Below, piece after piece: positions 51,451 through 62,291 of a DNA stretch of 64,000 nucleotides (position 1 is its first letter; each line of letters begins with the position of its first letter). Position numbers and translations under genes: made by a program. The notes beneath the pieces are model-generated. The model did no database searches, was not told the origin of the DNA, and saw only the letters and a list, made by a program, of their open reading frames with translations. This stretch comes from Zingiber officinale (taxonomy: Eukaryota; Streptophyta; Magnoliopsida; Zingiberales; Zingiberaceae): NCBI RefSeq assembly GCF_018446385.1, contig NC_056002.1, forward strand, positions 12,844,894-12,908,893, in the 5' to 3' direction.

Positions 51451-52819
51451 TTCTATTATGTTTTTTTTTAATTATGCTTTGTTTTAAAATCCTAGGAAAA
51501 ATATTTTTTCAAAACTCCCAAGTTTACTAGAATTTTTAAAAAGTTTGGAAATAGTCTAGAATTTTCCCTTAGAAAGCATGTACTCATAGGTTTCAGCCAG
51601 AGCATCTCACAAGCACACTAGGATTACCTTGCTTGTGTATGAATAACACTTAGAATGGTGTGAGATACATAGGATATTGCCTGGACTTCAGAATGTTTAT
51701 GTCTATGCATCAACATAAGTCTGGGCAATAAAACACTAAATTCAAATTAATCAAGTTGGGTTATCCATGTTTAGTCAAACTAACTGGAACACTTATTTAA
51801 CTTGACTAACCAAGTGAAAGCTACTACCTTATGGTAAATAGTTAGTAGCTAAAGGTTAGACATTTGATTAAAAAAAAATAGGTATTTAGTTTAAAGCTTT
51901 TCTTCACCTTAAATTTTCATGCTTGGACTTTAGGGCTTTAAAACTCTTATATTTTGCCACTAATCTAGAGAGAGGAAAAGGAAGCTAAGTTTTTTTTTAA
52001 CCAAGTCTTTTCAAATTCTTTTATGACTTACTCAAATTTAACCAAGCATTTTCAAAGTTTTTTTAAAAAAATCATTTTAAAGCTATTTTTTTTAAAAAAA
52101 ATCTTTTTAAAGCTAAGTTTCTTGTTCAACTTTTTTTAAAAGCTGAGTTCTTATCAAAATCTTTTTAAAGCTATGTTTTTTTTTCAAAATATTTTTAAAG
52201 CTAAGTTTTTTAAAATCTTTTTAAAGCTAAGCTTCTATCAAAATCTTTTTAAAGCTAAACTCTTTTTAAAATCTTTTTAAAAGCCAAGTTTTTAAATGCT
52301 AAGTTTTTTCAAAATCTTTTTGAAGCTAAGTTTTATCAAAATCTTTTTAAAGATAAGTTATTTTATCCAACTCTTTTTAAAGCTACGTTTTTATCAAAAT
52401 TCTTTTAAACTCAAGTTTGTATCAACAGTCTTTTCAAAAACCTAAGTACTTAACACCATTTTTTTGAAAAAGCTAAACATTTCTAACTTGGCTAAGCATT
52501 TCAAAGTAATTATTTTCAAAGTTAAAGTTTCTCTTAGTTTTTTAACAGACTTACTTTCAACGCTTAAGTTTTTTTTAAGTACTACCCTTCAGGGGGAGCA
52601 TAAGTTAAACAGAGTAAAGACCTTTTGTCAAACAACCTTTCCTCCCTTTCTTGTTTTTGATATATGGCAAAGGGAGAGAGAATGGTCAAAAATTAAGAGG
52701 AGTGATAAATTAAGGGGGAGCTAATACTTAGTGAGAAAATGTTGTACCTCTCTTTAAATATTTTTCATTAAACTGCTATATATATATTTACTTAACTTTT
52801 GAACCTGGCTGTTATAATC
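51451..52819 (+). repeat. Long non-coding 3' region of the copia element with A/T-rich tandem repeats
   Basis: Between the end of pol and the polypurine tract. At 52010-52460 a unit of about 30 bp built on AAAGCTAAGTTTTT and ATCAAAATCTTTTT recurs a dozen or so times with length drift. No env-like frame was recognised, though SIRE-type elements often have extra sequence here. Confidence 0.75.
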
Positions 52820-52833
52820 AAAAAGGGGGAGAT
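52820..52833 (+). promoter_or_regulatory. Polypurine tract of the copia element
   Basis: AAAAAGGGGGAGAT directly precedes the 3' LTR, the normal primer site for plus-strand synthesis. Confidence 0.92.
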
Positions 52834-54055
52834 TGTTGGTGCAGGAAGCACCAGACGATCAAACCTGTGTTTTGACAATGACAAAGGATTCAAAAGTTAA
52901 GATGTCTTGTTGTCTAATAAGGTTGATTTAGCTTGTAGGAAAGTTCTGAGTAGTCTTAGGCAAGATTCCTAGTGAATTCTAGGCAGGTGGAAAACCCTAG
53001 GAGGAGGTAACCCTAGGTGATGAAAAGTCCTAGCTGCGGTTAGACAGGTGAAAAATCCTAGGGGGTGATAACCCTAGGTGAAAAGTCCAGTCGGTCTGGA
53101 GGATTGATCTGACAACAGGTAAACTCTCCTGAGAGGAGTAGGTGAGCATGCGTTCCCTTGTGAGGGAACAGTAGGTGTCGATTCGACCTAGGATTTCCTG
53201 AGGAAATTTGAAGTCATAACTGGACAATCCGAAGACTGTCAAAACTTTTTATTTACATATTATCTGCTATGTGTTAACTCTATTTTGTAAGAGACTAACA
53301 TTTTATGAAAGGTTAGATTCAACCTTGATCGGTCAACCGAATCCCAATATAGCAGATCGAGTTCGATCGAGGGATCGGTCGATCGAACTTAGGAATCGGT
53401 CAATCAAACTGGGGATAAGCCATGACTTGGTCGAGCCGGGTGGATTGAATTAAATAAACTGGCGAGGTTAGCGGGATCGGTCAATCGAACAAAGAGTTAT
53501 CCAGGCGGTAGAAGCATGTGTACGAGAAGTTGGGCAGCTTTAGAGGGTTCGATCGACTGAACACCTGGATCGGTCGACCGATCATAGTCGAGTCAAAGAC
53601 TGATCCCGAGATCAGTGGATCTAGATCAGGTCTACCTCAGCTATAAAAGGAGGGTCGAACAACAGCTTCGAGTACAACACACTTTCTAAGATCAAGAACA
53701 ACAACTACGCGCACTCCGACAGCATCTAAACACTGCTCCAACAATTATCAAGTTAGAAGATAGATTTCATCGAGTCATTGGTAACAAGTTGTATTTCATA
53801 TCTGTAAAGCTTCATACTTGTATTATTCTTTTATAAAGCTTTCTAAATTGATAGTGAATTGCTCAACGAAAGCGATCAACAATCGTGGGAGTTGGAGTAG
53901 GAGTCGCCACAAGCTTCGAACTAAGTAAAAGAAATCTTGTTAGTGTTGCTTGCCTTTTTATTCTTTATTCCGCTGTGTATTTTGTTTGTTTTACAAAACG
54001 AGTGGAAAAGCAAGGCGTGCTATTCAACCCCCTCTAGCACGTCTATGATCCTACA
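52834..54055 (+). repeat. 3' LTR of the copia element
   Basis: 1,222 bp from TGTTGGTGCAGGAAGCACC to CACGTCTATGATCCTACA, followed by the target duplication TCTCA. It lacks part of the box array and one CCTAGG-rich segment found in the 5' LTR, and has many substitutions. Confidence 0.93.
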
Positions 54056-54389
54056 TCTCACATATCCACTATAAAACACCCCTTCTTGGAAACACTCCGG
54101 AAGCGGAGAAGCCTTGTGCAAGCTCTCAATACAGAAATACAAGACGAAGAACAAAATAAGCTAATACAATATGAAATCTTACAAGATTTACAACATGAAA
54201 CCCTAGTTTCTTCTTCTTCTTACTTAGGAACACCTCTTGACCTTGGAAGTACTGCAACATTTGTCTCCAAGAAGCCTCAAGAATTGGCGGTGATGATCTG
54301 AGCTCGAGTGAGAAGAATGGAGAGGAAGGTTACGGTGAACAGCGCACACGAATGCTTTTTTACTTGCATAACAGTTATATTTTCAAGCG

Positions 54390-54790
54390 TAATCGATTAC
54401 CCTAATCGATTGCACATGCCTAATCAACTAGTCTAATTGATTAGGTATGTTTCTGTTTGACGTGAACATCCCGTAAGTGATTAAGCAACCTTGCTTAATC
54501 GCTTACCAAGGCATTTGTGCATTTGTGAATTCCTAGCTTAGGTGATTGATCTAATCGCCTAAGTTGTGCCTAATCGATTATCCTAATCGATTAGGCACCT
54601 CTTTGTGCACTCACATCAAACGACTTAATTGATTACCTTAATTGGTTAAGTATGTCGTAATTAATTGCCCTAATTGATTACGACCCTTTCTATTTTCAAA
54701 CAGAGTTCCTTAAGTGATCAATCAAAATGCTTAATCACTTAATACACGGTGTAATAGATTAATCTAATTGATTACCAAATCCTAACTTCC
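54390..54790. repeat. TAATCGATTA-type box array in LTR X
   Basis: TAATCGATTACCCTAATCGATT at 54390 is followed by many variants (TAATCGATTA, TAATTGATTA, CTAAGTGATT, TAATCGCTTA), mostly in closely spaced pairs. A second array of the same words lies at 56210-56450 in the internal part of the element. A phrase GGTGAACAGCGCACACG lies just before the first array. Confidence 0.8.
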
Positions 54791-55513
54791 AAACCTAAGT
54801 CTAGGGTTTCTTACCCAACATCTGGTCAACTGTGACCTGTCGGGACTTCACATTACCTAGCAATCTGGTTAAACTTGACCTGCTCGGACTTCGTCATCGA
54901 GTGTCAGGTCAATCCTTTGACCCACTTGGACTTTTTCCTTGTGCCAAGTGTCCGGTCAACCGTGATCCACTTGGACTTAACATCTCGTGCCAAGTGTCTG
55001 ATCAACCTTGATCCACTTGGACTTCCCAACACCAGGTGTCTGGTCAACCTTGACTCACCTGGATTTCCACATGCTTGGCTTCACTCACTAGGACTTTTCC
55101 CACTACCTAGCTTCACTCACTAGGGCTTTCACTTGGCTTCACTCACCAGAATTTCCTTTTGTCTAACTTCACTCACTAAGGCTTTCACTTAGTTTCACTC
55201 ACCAGGATTTCCCCACCAAGTGTCTAGTCAACCCGACCCACTTAGATTTTCATCTTTTGCCAACCTTCCCGTTGAACTTGCCCTTGTCTATCCTTCAGTT
55301 AGGACTTCTTAATCAAGTATCTGGTCAACCTTGACTTACTTGACTCTTCTCATATCAAACTGGTCAACTTTGACCAACTTTCCTAAATGAACAATTGTAC
55401 CTGCAATCTCCATATATTGTCAAATATCAAAACTCAAGCATCAAGACTCAAGCTTGAGCCAACTCAAGCTTAATCAAACTGGTCAACCTTGACCTAGGGA
55501 AATTGTACCTACA

Positions 55514-57325
55514 ATCTTCCCCTTTTTGATGTCTGACAATACGTTTAAGTTAGACTAATTCTATAGCCTCAACGTCTTCTTCATGCCAAAGTATGAATGA
55601 GGGTTTCATTGATTCTCCCCCTTAATATAAGGGTTTCACAATCTTCTCTTGTGAACATGAAGAATTTCCTAATTTAAATCTTACATTCTCCCCCTTTGGC
55701 ACAAATCAAAAACTTTTCTCTTAAAGAGTCATTCATGTTGTTTACAACCTTACTCATTGTTCACAACACTACAATGAAAGTCTCATACCCTTCATTGTAT
55801 CCAATGCTCACCCTTGAGTATTAATCACATGCTCATCCTTGAGCATTCAGAACAATGAAGATTTCCACCTTCCATTGTTTCATTATCCACAAATAATATG
55901 TAAATCATATTTTTAAGGAGTAGCTCCTCTTTAAAATATGGTCTAATTTTCTATCATTGTACCAACAATGACTTAGAATTCCTAAAATATTAGGAAACTC
56001 AAAATTTAAAGTTTTGAGATTTAAAATTCAACTTTAAAAACTAACCCTCATTCTAAACTCCAACTTAGCCTTCTTTAACCAATCCATTCTTATTTTCATC
56101 AAGAAAATTACCCATAAATGCTCAAAAATGAATTTCTTAGGGTAAGGATGGTTAACACAACTAAACATGACTTAATCAACTTAAATAAACTTATTTAAAC
56201 TGAAAGCAGGGCCTTAAGCGATTAAGAAAAGCTCTTAATCGCTTAAATTAGACCTTAATCGATTAGCACTCACTACTAATCGATTCATCCATATCTTAAT
56301 TGATTAAGCAATCAGCTTAATCGATTCCGACCCCTTAATCGATTGCATTAATCAATTCTGTGAGCTACTGTACTCACAAAAATTCACCTTAATCAATTAC
56401 CGTAGTCAATTAAGGTGTGTAATCAATTGCCCCAATTGATTACCATTTCTGATTTCTGAAATGGAATTCTTTCCAAATTTTAGAAATATCCCAAAAATTC
56501 TATAAAATTCTGAAAATCATGACAATTTGTATAGACATTATTTAGGGCATATACTATTATGGAAAAATAATTTTCTAAGAAAATACATATCATTTTTAAA
56601 GATTGACACAAAGTTAGAAATTCTTGAAAACTTCAATACTTTTTCCAAATTTGTGTCTAACTATTACAATGGTGATTTCTATCAAAAGATAACATTCACC
56701 AAGGTTTTCTAAAGTACATTTAAAATTATTTTCAAAACCAATTTCTAACTATATTTTTGGGCTAAAGGCACATGACTTGTACATTAGTTTTCCGAATGAT
56801 TGGATGACACATAACTATGTATTTTGATGAAGTTAAGACTCAAATAGATGCACTAAATTAACATCTTGAGTCTTGTTCATCATCCTAACATCTCACTTGT
56901 ATCTAATGTGCACTAAAATACTTATAAGTCAACTTATAGTCTTTGAGAGATATAGACTTTGGTTTTGTCCTAATCTAAGGGTTCATGCATATCTATCTAA
57001 GCATTGTAAACTTAATCATACACCTAGGATGTCACTTGTTGATATTCCTTTATCACACTTGTTGGTAAATGTCATTGTCCTTACTTATAAGGAATTTAAA
57101 ATTATGCATGATGACTTATGACATACATCAAGATGAATATTTTTTAAAAGAAAAACCCTATAGCTACATGATGTATGTATGACATGACATGATATTTTTA
57201 TTACGTTTTTCATAATAAAATAAATATAAAATATGATGTCATGACATATGATGGGCAAACAATCATGGTAATTTAGCATAAATAAATATACCTAGATTAT
57301 CTATCTAAGTATTTCTAGATCTTTA
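55514..57325 (-). mobile_element. Internal 3' part of the minus-strand element X
   Basis: Starts on the minus strand before the polypurine tract of LTR X. It contains further purine-rich tracts (seen on the plus strand as TCTCCCCCTTAATATAAGG and CTCCCCCTTTGGCACAAATC) and a second TAATCGATTA array. There is no recognisable pol similarity. The second copia element starts at 57326 and cuts this sequence off, so the rest of X is outside the window or lost. Confidence 0.5.
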
Positions 57326-58579
57326 TGTTGATGCGGGAAGCATCCGACGATCGAACTCGTATTTTGATAATGGCAAAGGATTCAAAGTTAAGGTGCCTTA
57401 TGATCTAACAAGTCTGCTTGAGTATTTCAGGAAAGTCCTAGCTGCGGTTAGGCAAAGGGAAAAACCCTAGGGGGTAGTAACCCTAGGTCATAGGGGGCGG
57501 TAACCCTATGCGGAAAGTCTTGGCGGGTCGATAGCTTCAGGCAAAAGTCCTAGGGGTGGTAACCCTAGGTGGAAAGTCCTGGTGCCGCGAACCAGGTGAA
57601 AGACTGGACTAGCCGGGAAGCGGATGTCTAGCAGAAAGTCCGGAAGAGTCGAGTGCTGAGCAAAAGTCCAGTCGATCTGGAGGATCACACTGGCAACAGG
57701 TAAATCTCCTGAGTGGAGTAGGGAACAGTAGGCGTCGGGTCGACCTAGGGTTTTCGGTCGGAAATCCGAAGTCAGACCCGGATAGTCCTGAGACTGTCAC
57801 AATATTCTTGATCATATTTATACTGTCATTTTATGCTAACTTTGTGCTGTAGGATATTTTTGTGATTAACATATCTTGCAGGGACCAAAGTGCACAATTA
57901 CTCTCGGATGAACAGTGTCCGAGGCGCCTCCATGGAGTTTGGAGGCGACTCGGGTGCAAAACCTGAGCTGGCTGCGAAGCAAGCTTGGAGGCGCCCTGAA
58001 GGAAGCCAAGGCGCCTTGGACAACTTGATGAAGGCGCCTTGGAGAGGTTGGAGGCGCCTTGAACCTGATAAGGTTCGACCAGTTCAGCACTTATCTCCAC
58101 GGCTGACTCGGCTCATTCAAGGCGCCTTGGTGAACAGTAGAAGGTGCCTTGAACACTCTTTATAAGGGATCTCGACTAGCAGCTCAAGACAACAAGTTCC
58201 AAGCTTTCCTTCTTCGACGTGCTGCTAACAAGATCATTCCGAAGTGCTGCTGCGACATTCCGACGACCCGGAGCTCCGTAACTTGTGATTTCAATACTGT
58301 TGTCGGTATAATCGTAGTTCTTTCTATTATACTTATTTTACTTGTACTCTATTCGAAATTATAGTTGTTGCCCATGGAAAGCGATCAAGGATCGCAGGCC
58401 TTCGAGTAGGAGTCGCCTTAGGCTCCGAACGAAGTAATTCCTTGTGTCTCTGTGTTTCTTTATTTTATTTTCGCTTATTTCGCTGCACGTTTTCACTCCG
58501 ATAGTTTTGCGATCCGAAAAACGAAATAGCCGCGAGCGCTATTCACCCCTCCCCCCCTCTAGCGCGTCTCGATCCAACA
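57326..58579 (+). repeat. 5' LTR of the second copia (SIRE-like) element
   Basis: 1,254 bp from TGTTGATGCGGGAAGCATCC to GCGCGTCTCGATCCAACA, followed by a primer-binding site. The first 150 bp resemble the LTR of the element at 45000 (CGACGATCGAACTCGTATTT, AATGGCAAAGGATTCAAAG), so the two are related subfamilies. The middle carries a different box array (GGCGCC type). The five bases before it are CTTTA; the partner duplication is outside the window. Confidence 0.85.
57921..58153. repeat. GGCGCC-type box array in the second copia LTR
   Basis: About eight copies of AGGCGCC(T) in both orientations: GAGGCGCCTCC, GGAGGCGCCCTGAAGG, AAGGCGCCTTGGACAAC, GAAGGCGCCTTGGAGAGG, GGAGGCGCCTTGAACC, CAAGGCGCCTTGGTG. 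GGCGCC is a perfect palindrome. GAACAGTG and GAACAGTAG stand at the two ends of the array. Confidence 0.88.
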
Positions 58580-58581
58580 TT

Positions 58582-58593
58582 TGGTATCAGAGC
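58582..58593 (+). promoter_or_regulatory. Primer-binding site of the second copia element
   Basis: TGGTATCAGAGC, an exact match to the usual initiator methionine tRNA site, starts three bases past the LTR. Confidence 0.93.
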
Positions 58594-58835
58594 GAGGTTG
58601 TTTTGAATTGGCGCAACCACCATTCAAAACATTTTTTTTTGCGGTATTGTGTTTGTTTTTCGGAGTCAATTAGAAATTAGCTTATTAGCTAAAATTCTAA
58701 TTCTTTTCAAAATCGGTGTTGCTCAAAATTGGTCAATACCACTTGAGCTCATTCTTTTTCTATTCTTCCAGTAGTACTAATCCAAGACTCAGTCTTGGAA
58801 CAGATCTTCTTGTTTTTTGTTTTTGTCAGATCAAA

Positions 58836-58968
58836 ATGGCCCAACAAGAAGGATATAGCACTGTTCGTCCCCCACTATTCACCGGAGAAGACTTCGGGTA
58901 TTGGAAGGGGCGAATGGAGACATATCTGAAGATCTAGTTCGACACATGGATGATAGTCAAGACGGGAC
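58836..58968 (+). pseudogene. Start of gag of the second copia element, cut by a gypsy insertion
   Basis: ATG 58836 opens a gag like that of the first element (GYSTVRPPLFTGEDFGYWKG). A stop at 58935-58937 and then the gypsy LTR at 58969 end it after about 45 codons. The bases after the stop still resemble gag in the same frame. Confidence 0.85.
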
Positions 58969-59102
58969 TGTAACGCCCTAAAATTCTAAAAATAATTATT
59001 AGAAATATCCTAGTATTTTTCTGGAATTTTAGGATATTTTTATGGAATTTTTAGAATAGCAGAAGTAGTAAAAATAAATAGAAAACAAAAATAGCCTACG
59101 TG

Positions 59103-59178
59103 GGAATTGAACCCGAGACCTATTGGGGTCCTACGACTTATAGCGGACTCTAGTAACCAAGTGAACCCAGCAGGGCCA
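59103..59178 (-). other. Antisense tRNA-like A-box/B-box pair in the gypsy LTR
   Basis: On the minus strand TGGCCCTGCTGG (59178-59167) fits the Pol III A-box consensus TRGCNNAGYNGG at 11 of 12 positions. GGTTCAATTCC (59113-59103) fits the B-box consensus GGTTCRANYCC completely. They are about 53 bases apart. The T-arm can form (GGG/CCC around a 7-base loop), but I cannot fold a full cloverleaf, so this is a tRNA-like relic or SINE-type promoter, not a tRNA gene. Confidence 0.5.
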
Positions 59179-60690
59179 TGCTGAAAGGAAAGGGAAACAA
59201 TTATATTTATATTTGAGTTGGGTGAATTTAACCACTTGATATAAATAGGAAATTATTAAGTGGGGTTGGATTTTTATTCGTTATCTTCCTCCGCACCACC
59301 CTAACCTCGCGCCGCCCCCTCCCTCTCCTCTTCTTCTCTCGGCGCCAACCACAAGCACACCTAGGGTTCCGTCCCTAGGGCCATAGGGGTACTTTCCGGC
59401 GATGACTCCGACACGAGGACGCTCTCCTCCGCGAGAGGAACGCATAGACGCGAGAAGATCGTCGAAGAGATCTCTCCTCCGGAAAACCTAGCGATTAGAT
59501 TCGTAAGAAAATCCGAACAGGAGGTAAGAAACCCCTCACCTGCAGTATAAGTAGCTATTCGTATGATTTTTATGCATTAGTTTAGTCGTCTGTAAATTTT
59601 GGCACATAGGGTGTGCACTAGCGCACACCAAGTGCTTGATAGAATGTTTAGCACAGTCAAATGCAAGGTAGGCATTTTAATAGCATAGCTAAAATGCAAT
59701 AGAAGCATTTTATAGCGTAATTGAGTCTTGCTACCACTTTTACAGGACTAGATGTCCAATGGGTGGGCTCCCACAGTCGCCTCTAGGTTTAGAGAATCTA
59801 GTTCTGAGTTTAGACAACCTAGTAAAAGCAAGACAAGAATTATTAGCTTATGTTCAGTATTTTACTTTCTCAGTGGCACTGTACTAGATTAGATATCCAT
59901 TGGGTTGGGCTCCCACAGTCGTCCTTAGGTTCAGATAACCTAGTAACCCTACTAAATTCGGGACTTGCAAACCCGGGTCTAGTTAGGGATGCGCGCATAG
60001 CAAGTACAGTTGCCGGGCCCAAACAGCAGCATGATTATTATTTTAATCTATTTACGAAAATAGCTTTCAAAACTCCACAGATAGTTATGTGAATTCAGTA
60101 TAGCTTAGCACTAGTCTAGAATTAGCTCCGCTCAGTTTTTGTATCAGTTTAGTCTTTCTGTTGATACAACATGATAGTTTATAATTAGCTTTATTGCCAT
60201 GATCAGTTTTGCTTCTATGTGTTGTATATCATGCCATACTTAGCACATTCAGAATGTATTTCAAATAGCATGTTTTAAAAATATAATTTGCATCGTATGC
60301 ATGTTTTAGTGAGGTAGATGGTTTCTTACTAAGCTCTTAAGCTTACAGATACTATTTTCCTTATACTGCAGATAAAGGTAAATGAAAGATGGACTAGCGG
60401 AGGCTGGAGGACAATGCAACCAAGATGTGTGTGGAACAAAAAGGAACTTGGAATAAAGATGCTTGGAAACTAGCAAACTTGAAACTTAGCATTTATAATT
60501 TAGTTACTTCTCTACCTTTTAGATTGTTGAGTAGTATGAATTGTGTAGTATGCATTAGATTTGATATTAGATAGCACTCTATGAGTAATGTTATGCCTAG
60601 TAATTTATCTCATGCTTATAGAGTGGATGTATGTGATTTAGGCACGAATTAGTGTTGAAATCAGAGCTCAGCTGCGAAATCAGAAACCCC

Positions 60691-61095
60691 CAATCGATCA
60701 GCCGATCGATTGGAGGCTTCCCAATCGATCTGTTGATCGATTGGGTAGCTATTATTCGCAAACAGAAGGTCTTAGGATCGATCAGCCAATCGATTGATTC
60801 AGTTCAATCGAACAGCCGATCGATCGGGCCTGACACCAGCGAACAGAACCTTGCTGAATCGATCCTCCGATCGATTGGCAAGTCTGGATCGATCAGCCGA
60901 TCGATCCAGAAATTTCTACCATGCATAGAAGCATGCTGGATCGATCAATGGATCAATCAGGGAATTAGCTCCTGCGAACAGAGAGCTCCCGAATCGATCC
61001 TTGGATAGATTGATTAGCCTGGATCGATCAGCCGATCGATCCAGAATTTTACCCGAGTACAATAATGAGCTGGATCGATCCGTGGATCGATCGGA
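60691..61095. repeat. GATCGATC-type box array in the gypsy LTR
   Basis: About a dozen boxes, mostly in pairs such as ATCGATC-AGCCG-ATCGATT and GGATCGATCAGCCGATCGATCC, alternate with unique spacers of 20-30 bases. Spacers include GCGAACAGAACC and GCGAACAGAGAGC. Full pairs are near-perfect palindromes. Confidence 0.9.
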
Positions 61096-61351
61096 GGTCT
61101 GGTATCAGCTGTGAACATCTAAGTTCAACTCTGGGTGATAGCTAAAGCCCAGAACACCTCCTCTAGCATAGCTACCACAGTTCAAGATGTAGTTTGGACA
61201 TGAATTTTAGATTGTTATAGCGATTCATAGAAGAATTTACATTAGCTTAGCAAAACATTTAAATTAATTCAGTTTTCCGCACAGTGTAGCTTAGCATAAT
61301 GTGACGGTCCGGCCTTACAGCTTAGTTAGTAGAAGGCGGGTCGTTACAGAG

Positions 61352-61362
61352 TGGTATCAGAG
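61352..61362 (+). promoter_or_regulatory. Primer-binding site of the gypsy element
   Basis: TGGTATCAGAG, then TTG, three bases after the LTR: the usual initiator methionine tRNA site, differing only past the eleventh base. Confidence 0.9.
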
Positions 61363-61566
61363 TTGTTTCCATACTTCTTTCACACACATCAGTATTGAAC
61401 CTGCAGCTTCCAAGTAAGAACACCTCTCCTCTTACTTATGTTTTCTTACTGTCATGTTTATAGATAACTAAAGCATGTTGATATATGATAGTGTTTAACA
61501 TGGTTGATTATAGTAAATAGTTAAATGTGATAGTATTAGTTATCTATGTCCTCTCTTCTTTTAGAA

Positions 61567-62291
61567 ATGGCAAGAGGACGCCCAGCTAGAAGGGCACCAG
61601 CTACTGAGCCCCAGCACGAGGCAGGCAGTTCAGTGCCTCTGAACAGCAGTAGGAGATAGTCACCTTAAAGGCTAATCAGCAGAATACTCCCACAGTCACC
61701 CCGGAACCAAACTTAGCAATGCCAGTAGTCTTAGAGGTTCCACTAGTCCAGCCTACAGCACCAGTAGCCCCAGCAACAGAGGCAAGAAGAGAAGCCTATC
61801 TGATCCAGTGGCAGAGAGTCAAGCCAGAGAATTTCTCAGGCACTAGTGAACCATGGGATGCACAGGCCTGGTTCAAAACACTGGAGAGTACGATGGAGCT
61901 TCTGGACTGGCCAGAATACGAGAAGGTGAAATGTGCCTCCTTCTGCTTGACAGGAGATGCACGCATGTGGTGGGAGAGAATTAGAGCGAAGCGCCTAGTA
62001 AACCAGATGACATGGGCTGACTTCGAGAAAGAATTCTTCGAGGAGTTCTTTCACATGCGGGTCACAAACCGCCACTACGACGAGTTCACTAAGTTTCGCC
62101 AGGGCAACCTTTCAGTGGAGGAAGCCGTGGAGAAATTCAACAGATTGGCTCGCCTATGCCCTAAACTAGTCAGCACAGAAAAAGAACGAGTCTGGTTGAT
62201 GCTCAAGATGCTGAGGCCGGAAATAGCAATGAACGTGGCTGACGGCGTTCATAGGCCGCAAACCACCGAAGAACTAGTCAGCAACGCCTAG
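61567..62291 (+). pseudogene. Gypsy gag, frame-disrupted
   Basis: ATG 61567 opens MARGRPARRAPATEP, which stops at 61657-61659. A second frame then carries the capsid-type gag domain (FSGTSEPWDAQAWFKTLEST, YEKVKCASFCLTGDARMWWE, FRQGNLSVEEAVEKFNRLAR) up to a stop at 62289-62291. The zinc knuckle and pol continue in a third frame. At least two frame changes separate these parts, so a single polyprotein is not made from this copy as read. Confidence 0.85.

Larger units (their letters stand above)
45000..54055 (+). mobile_element. Complete Ty1/copia LTR retrotransposon, SIRE-like
   Basis: 9,056 bp bounded by two LTRs and a perfect 5-bp target duplication TCTCA (44995-44999 and 54056-54060). Order is LTR, primer-binding site, gag, protease, integrase, reverse transcriptase, a long non-coding region, polypurine tract, LTR. 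The order integrase before reverse transcriptase places it in Ty1/copia. The long leader, the long region after pol and the gag start GYSIARPPLFSGEDFSYWKG fit the SIRE/Maximus lineage. All coding parts are broken, so it cannot move by itself. Its LTRs are clearly diverged, so the insertion is not recent. Confidence 0.93.
44872..55513 (-). mobile_element. Minus-strand LTR (type X) split by a copia insertion
   Basis: On the minus strand the LTR starts at 55513 with TGTAGGTACAAT and ends at 44872 with GGAACTAATCA, so it has TG and CA ends. A polypurine tract (AAAAAGGGGAAGAT) lies just before the start at 55514-55528, making this a 3' LTR whose internal part is at higher coordinates. A complete copia element (45000-54055) sits inside it. 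Without that, the LTR is about 1.58 kb (44872-44999 plus 54056-55513, counting the target duplication once). The LTR carries TAATCGATTA-type arrays and an array of about 46 bp with GTCTGGTCAACCTTGA and CCACTTGGACTT. Confidence 0.72.
58969..61348 (+). repeat. 5' LTR of the gypsy element
   Basis: 2,380 bp from TGTAACGCCCTAAAATTC to GGCGGGTCGTTACA, followed by a primer-binding site. Inside are an antisense tRNA-like segment (59103-59178), a GC-rich leader-like block (59275-59530) ending in a strong splice-donor-like GAG/GTAAGAAAC, two copies of a CCAATGGGTGGGCTCCCACAG / CCATTGGGTTGGGCTCCCACAG phrase (59755 and 59895), and a GATCGATC box array. Confidence 0.85.

Noticed and set aside
57831-58165. 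Small open frames within 57831-58165 on both strands
   Set aside because: They fall inside the second copia LTR, across the GGCGCC array, and have no coding features.
59103-59178. A functional tRNA gene on the minus strand
   Set aside because: A- and B-boxes are present, but no complete cloverleaf or acceptor stem could be drawn.
60691-61095. CRISPR-like array (repeats separated by unique spacers)
   Set aside because: The boxes are short palindromes of variable sequence inside an LTR of a plant retrotransposon; repeat length and spacing are irregular and there are no cas genes.
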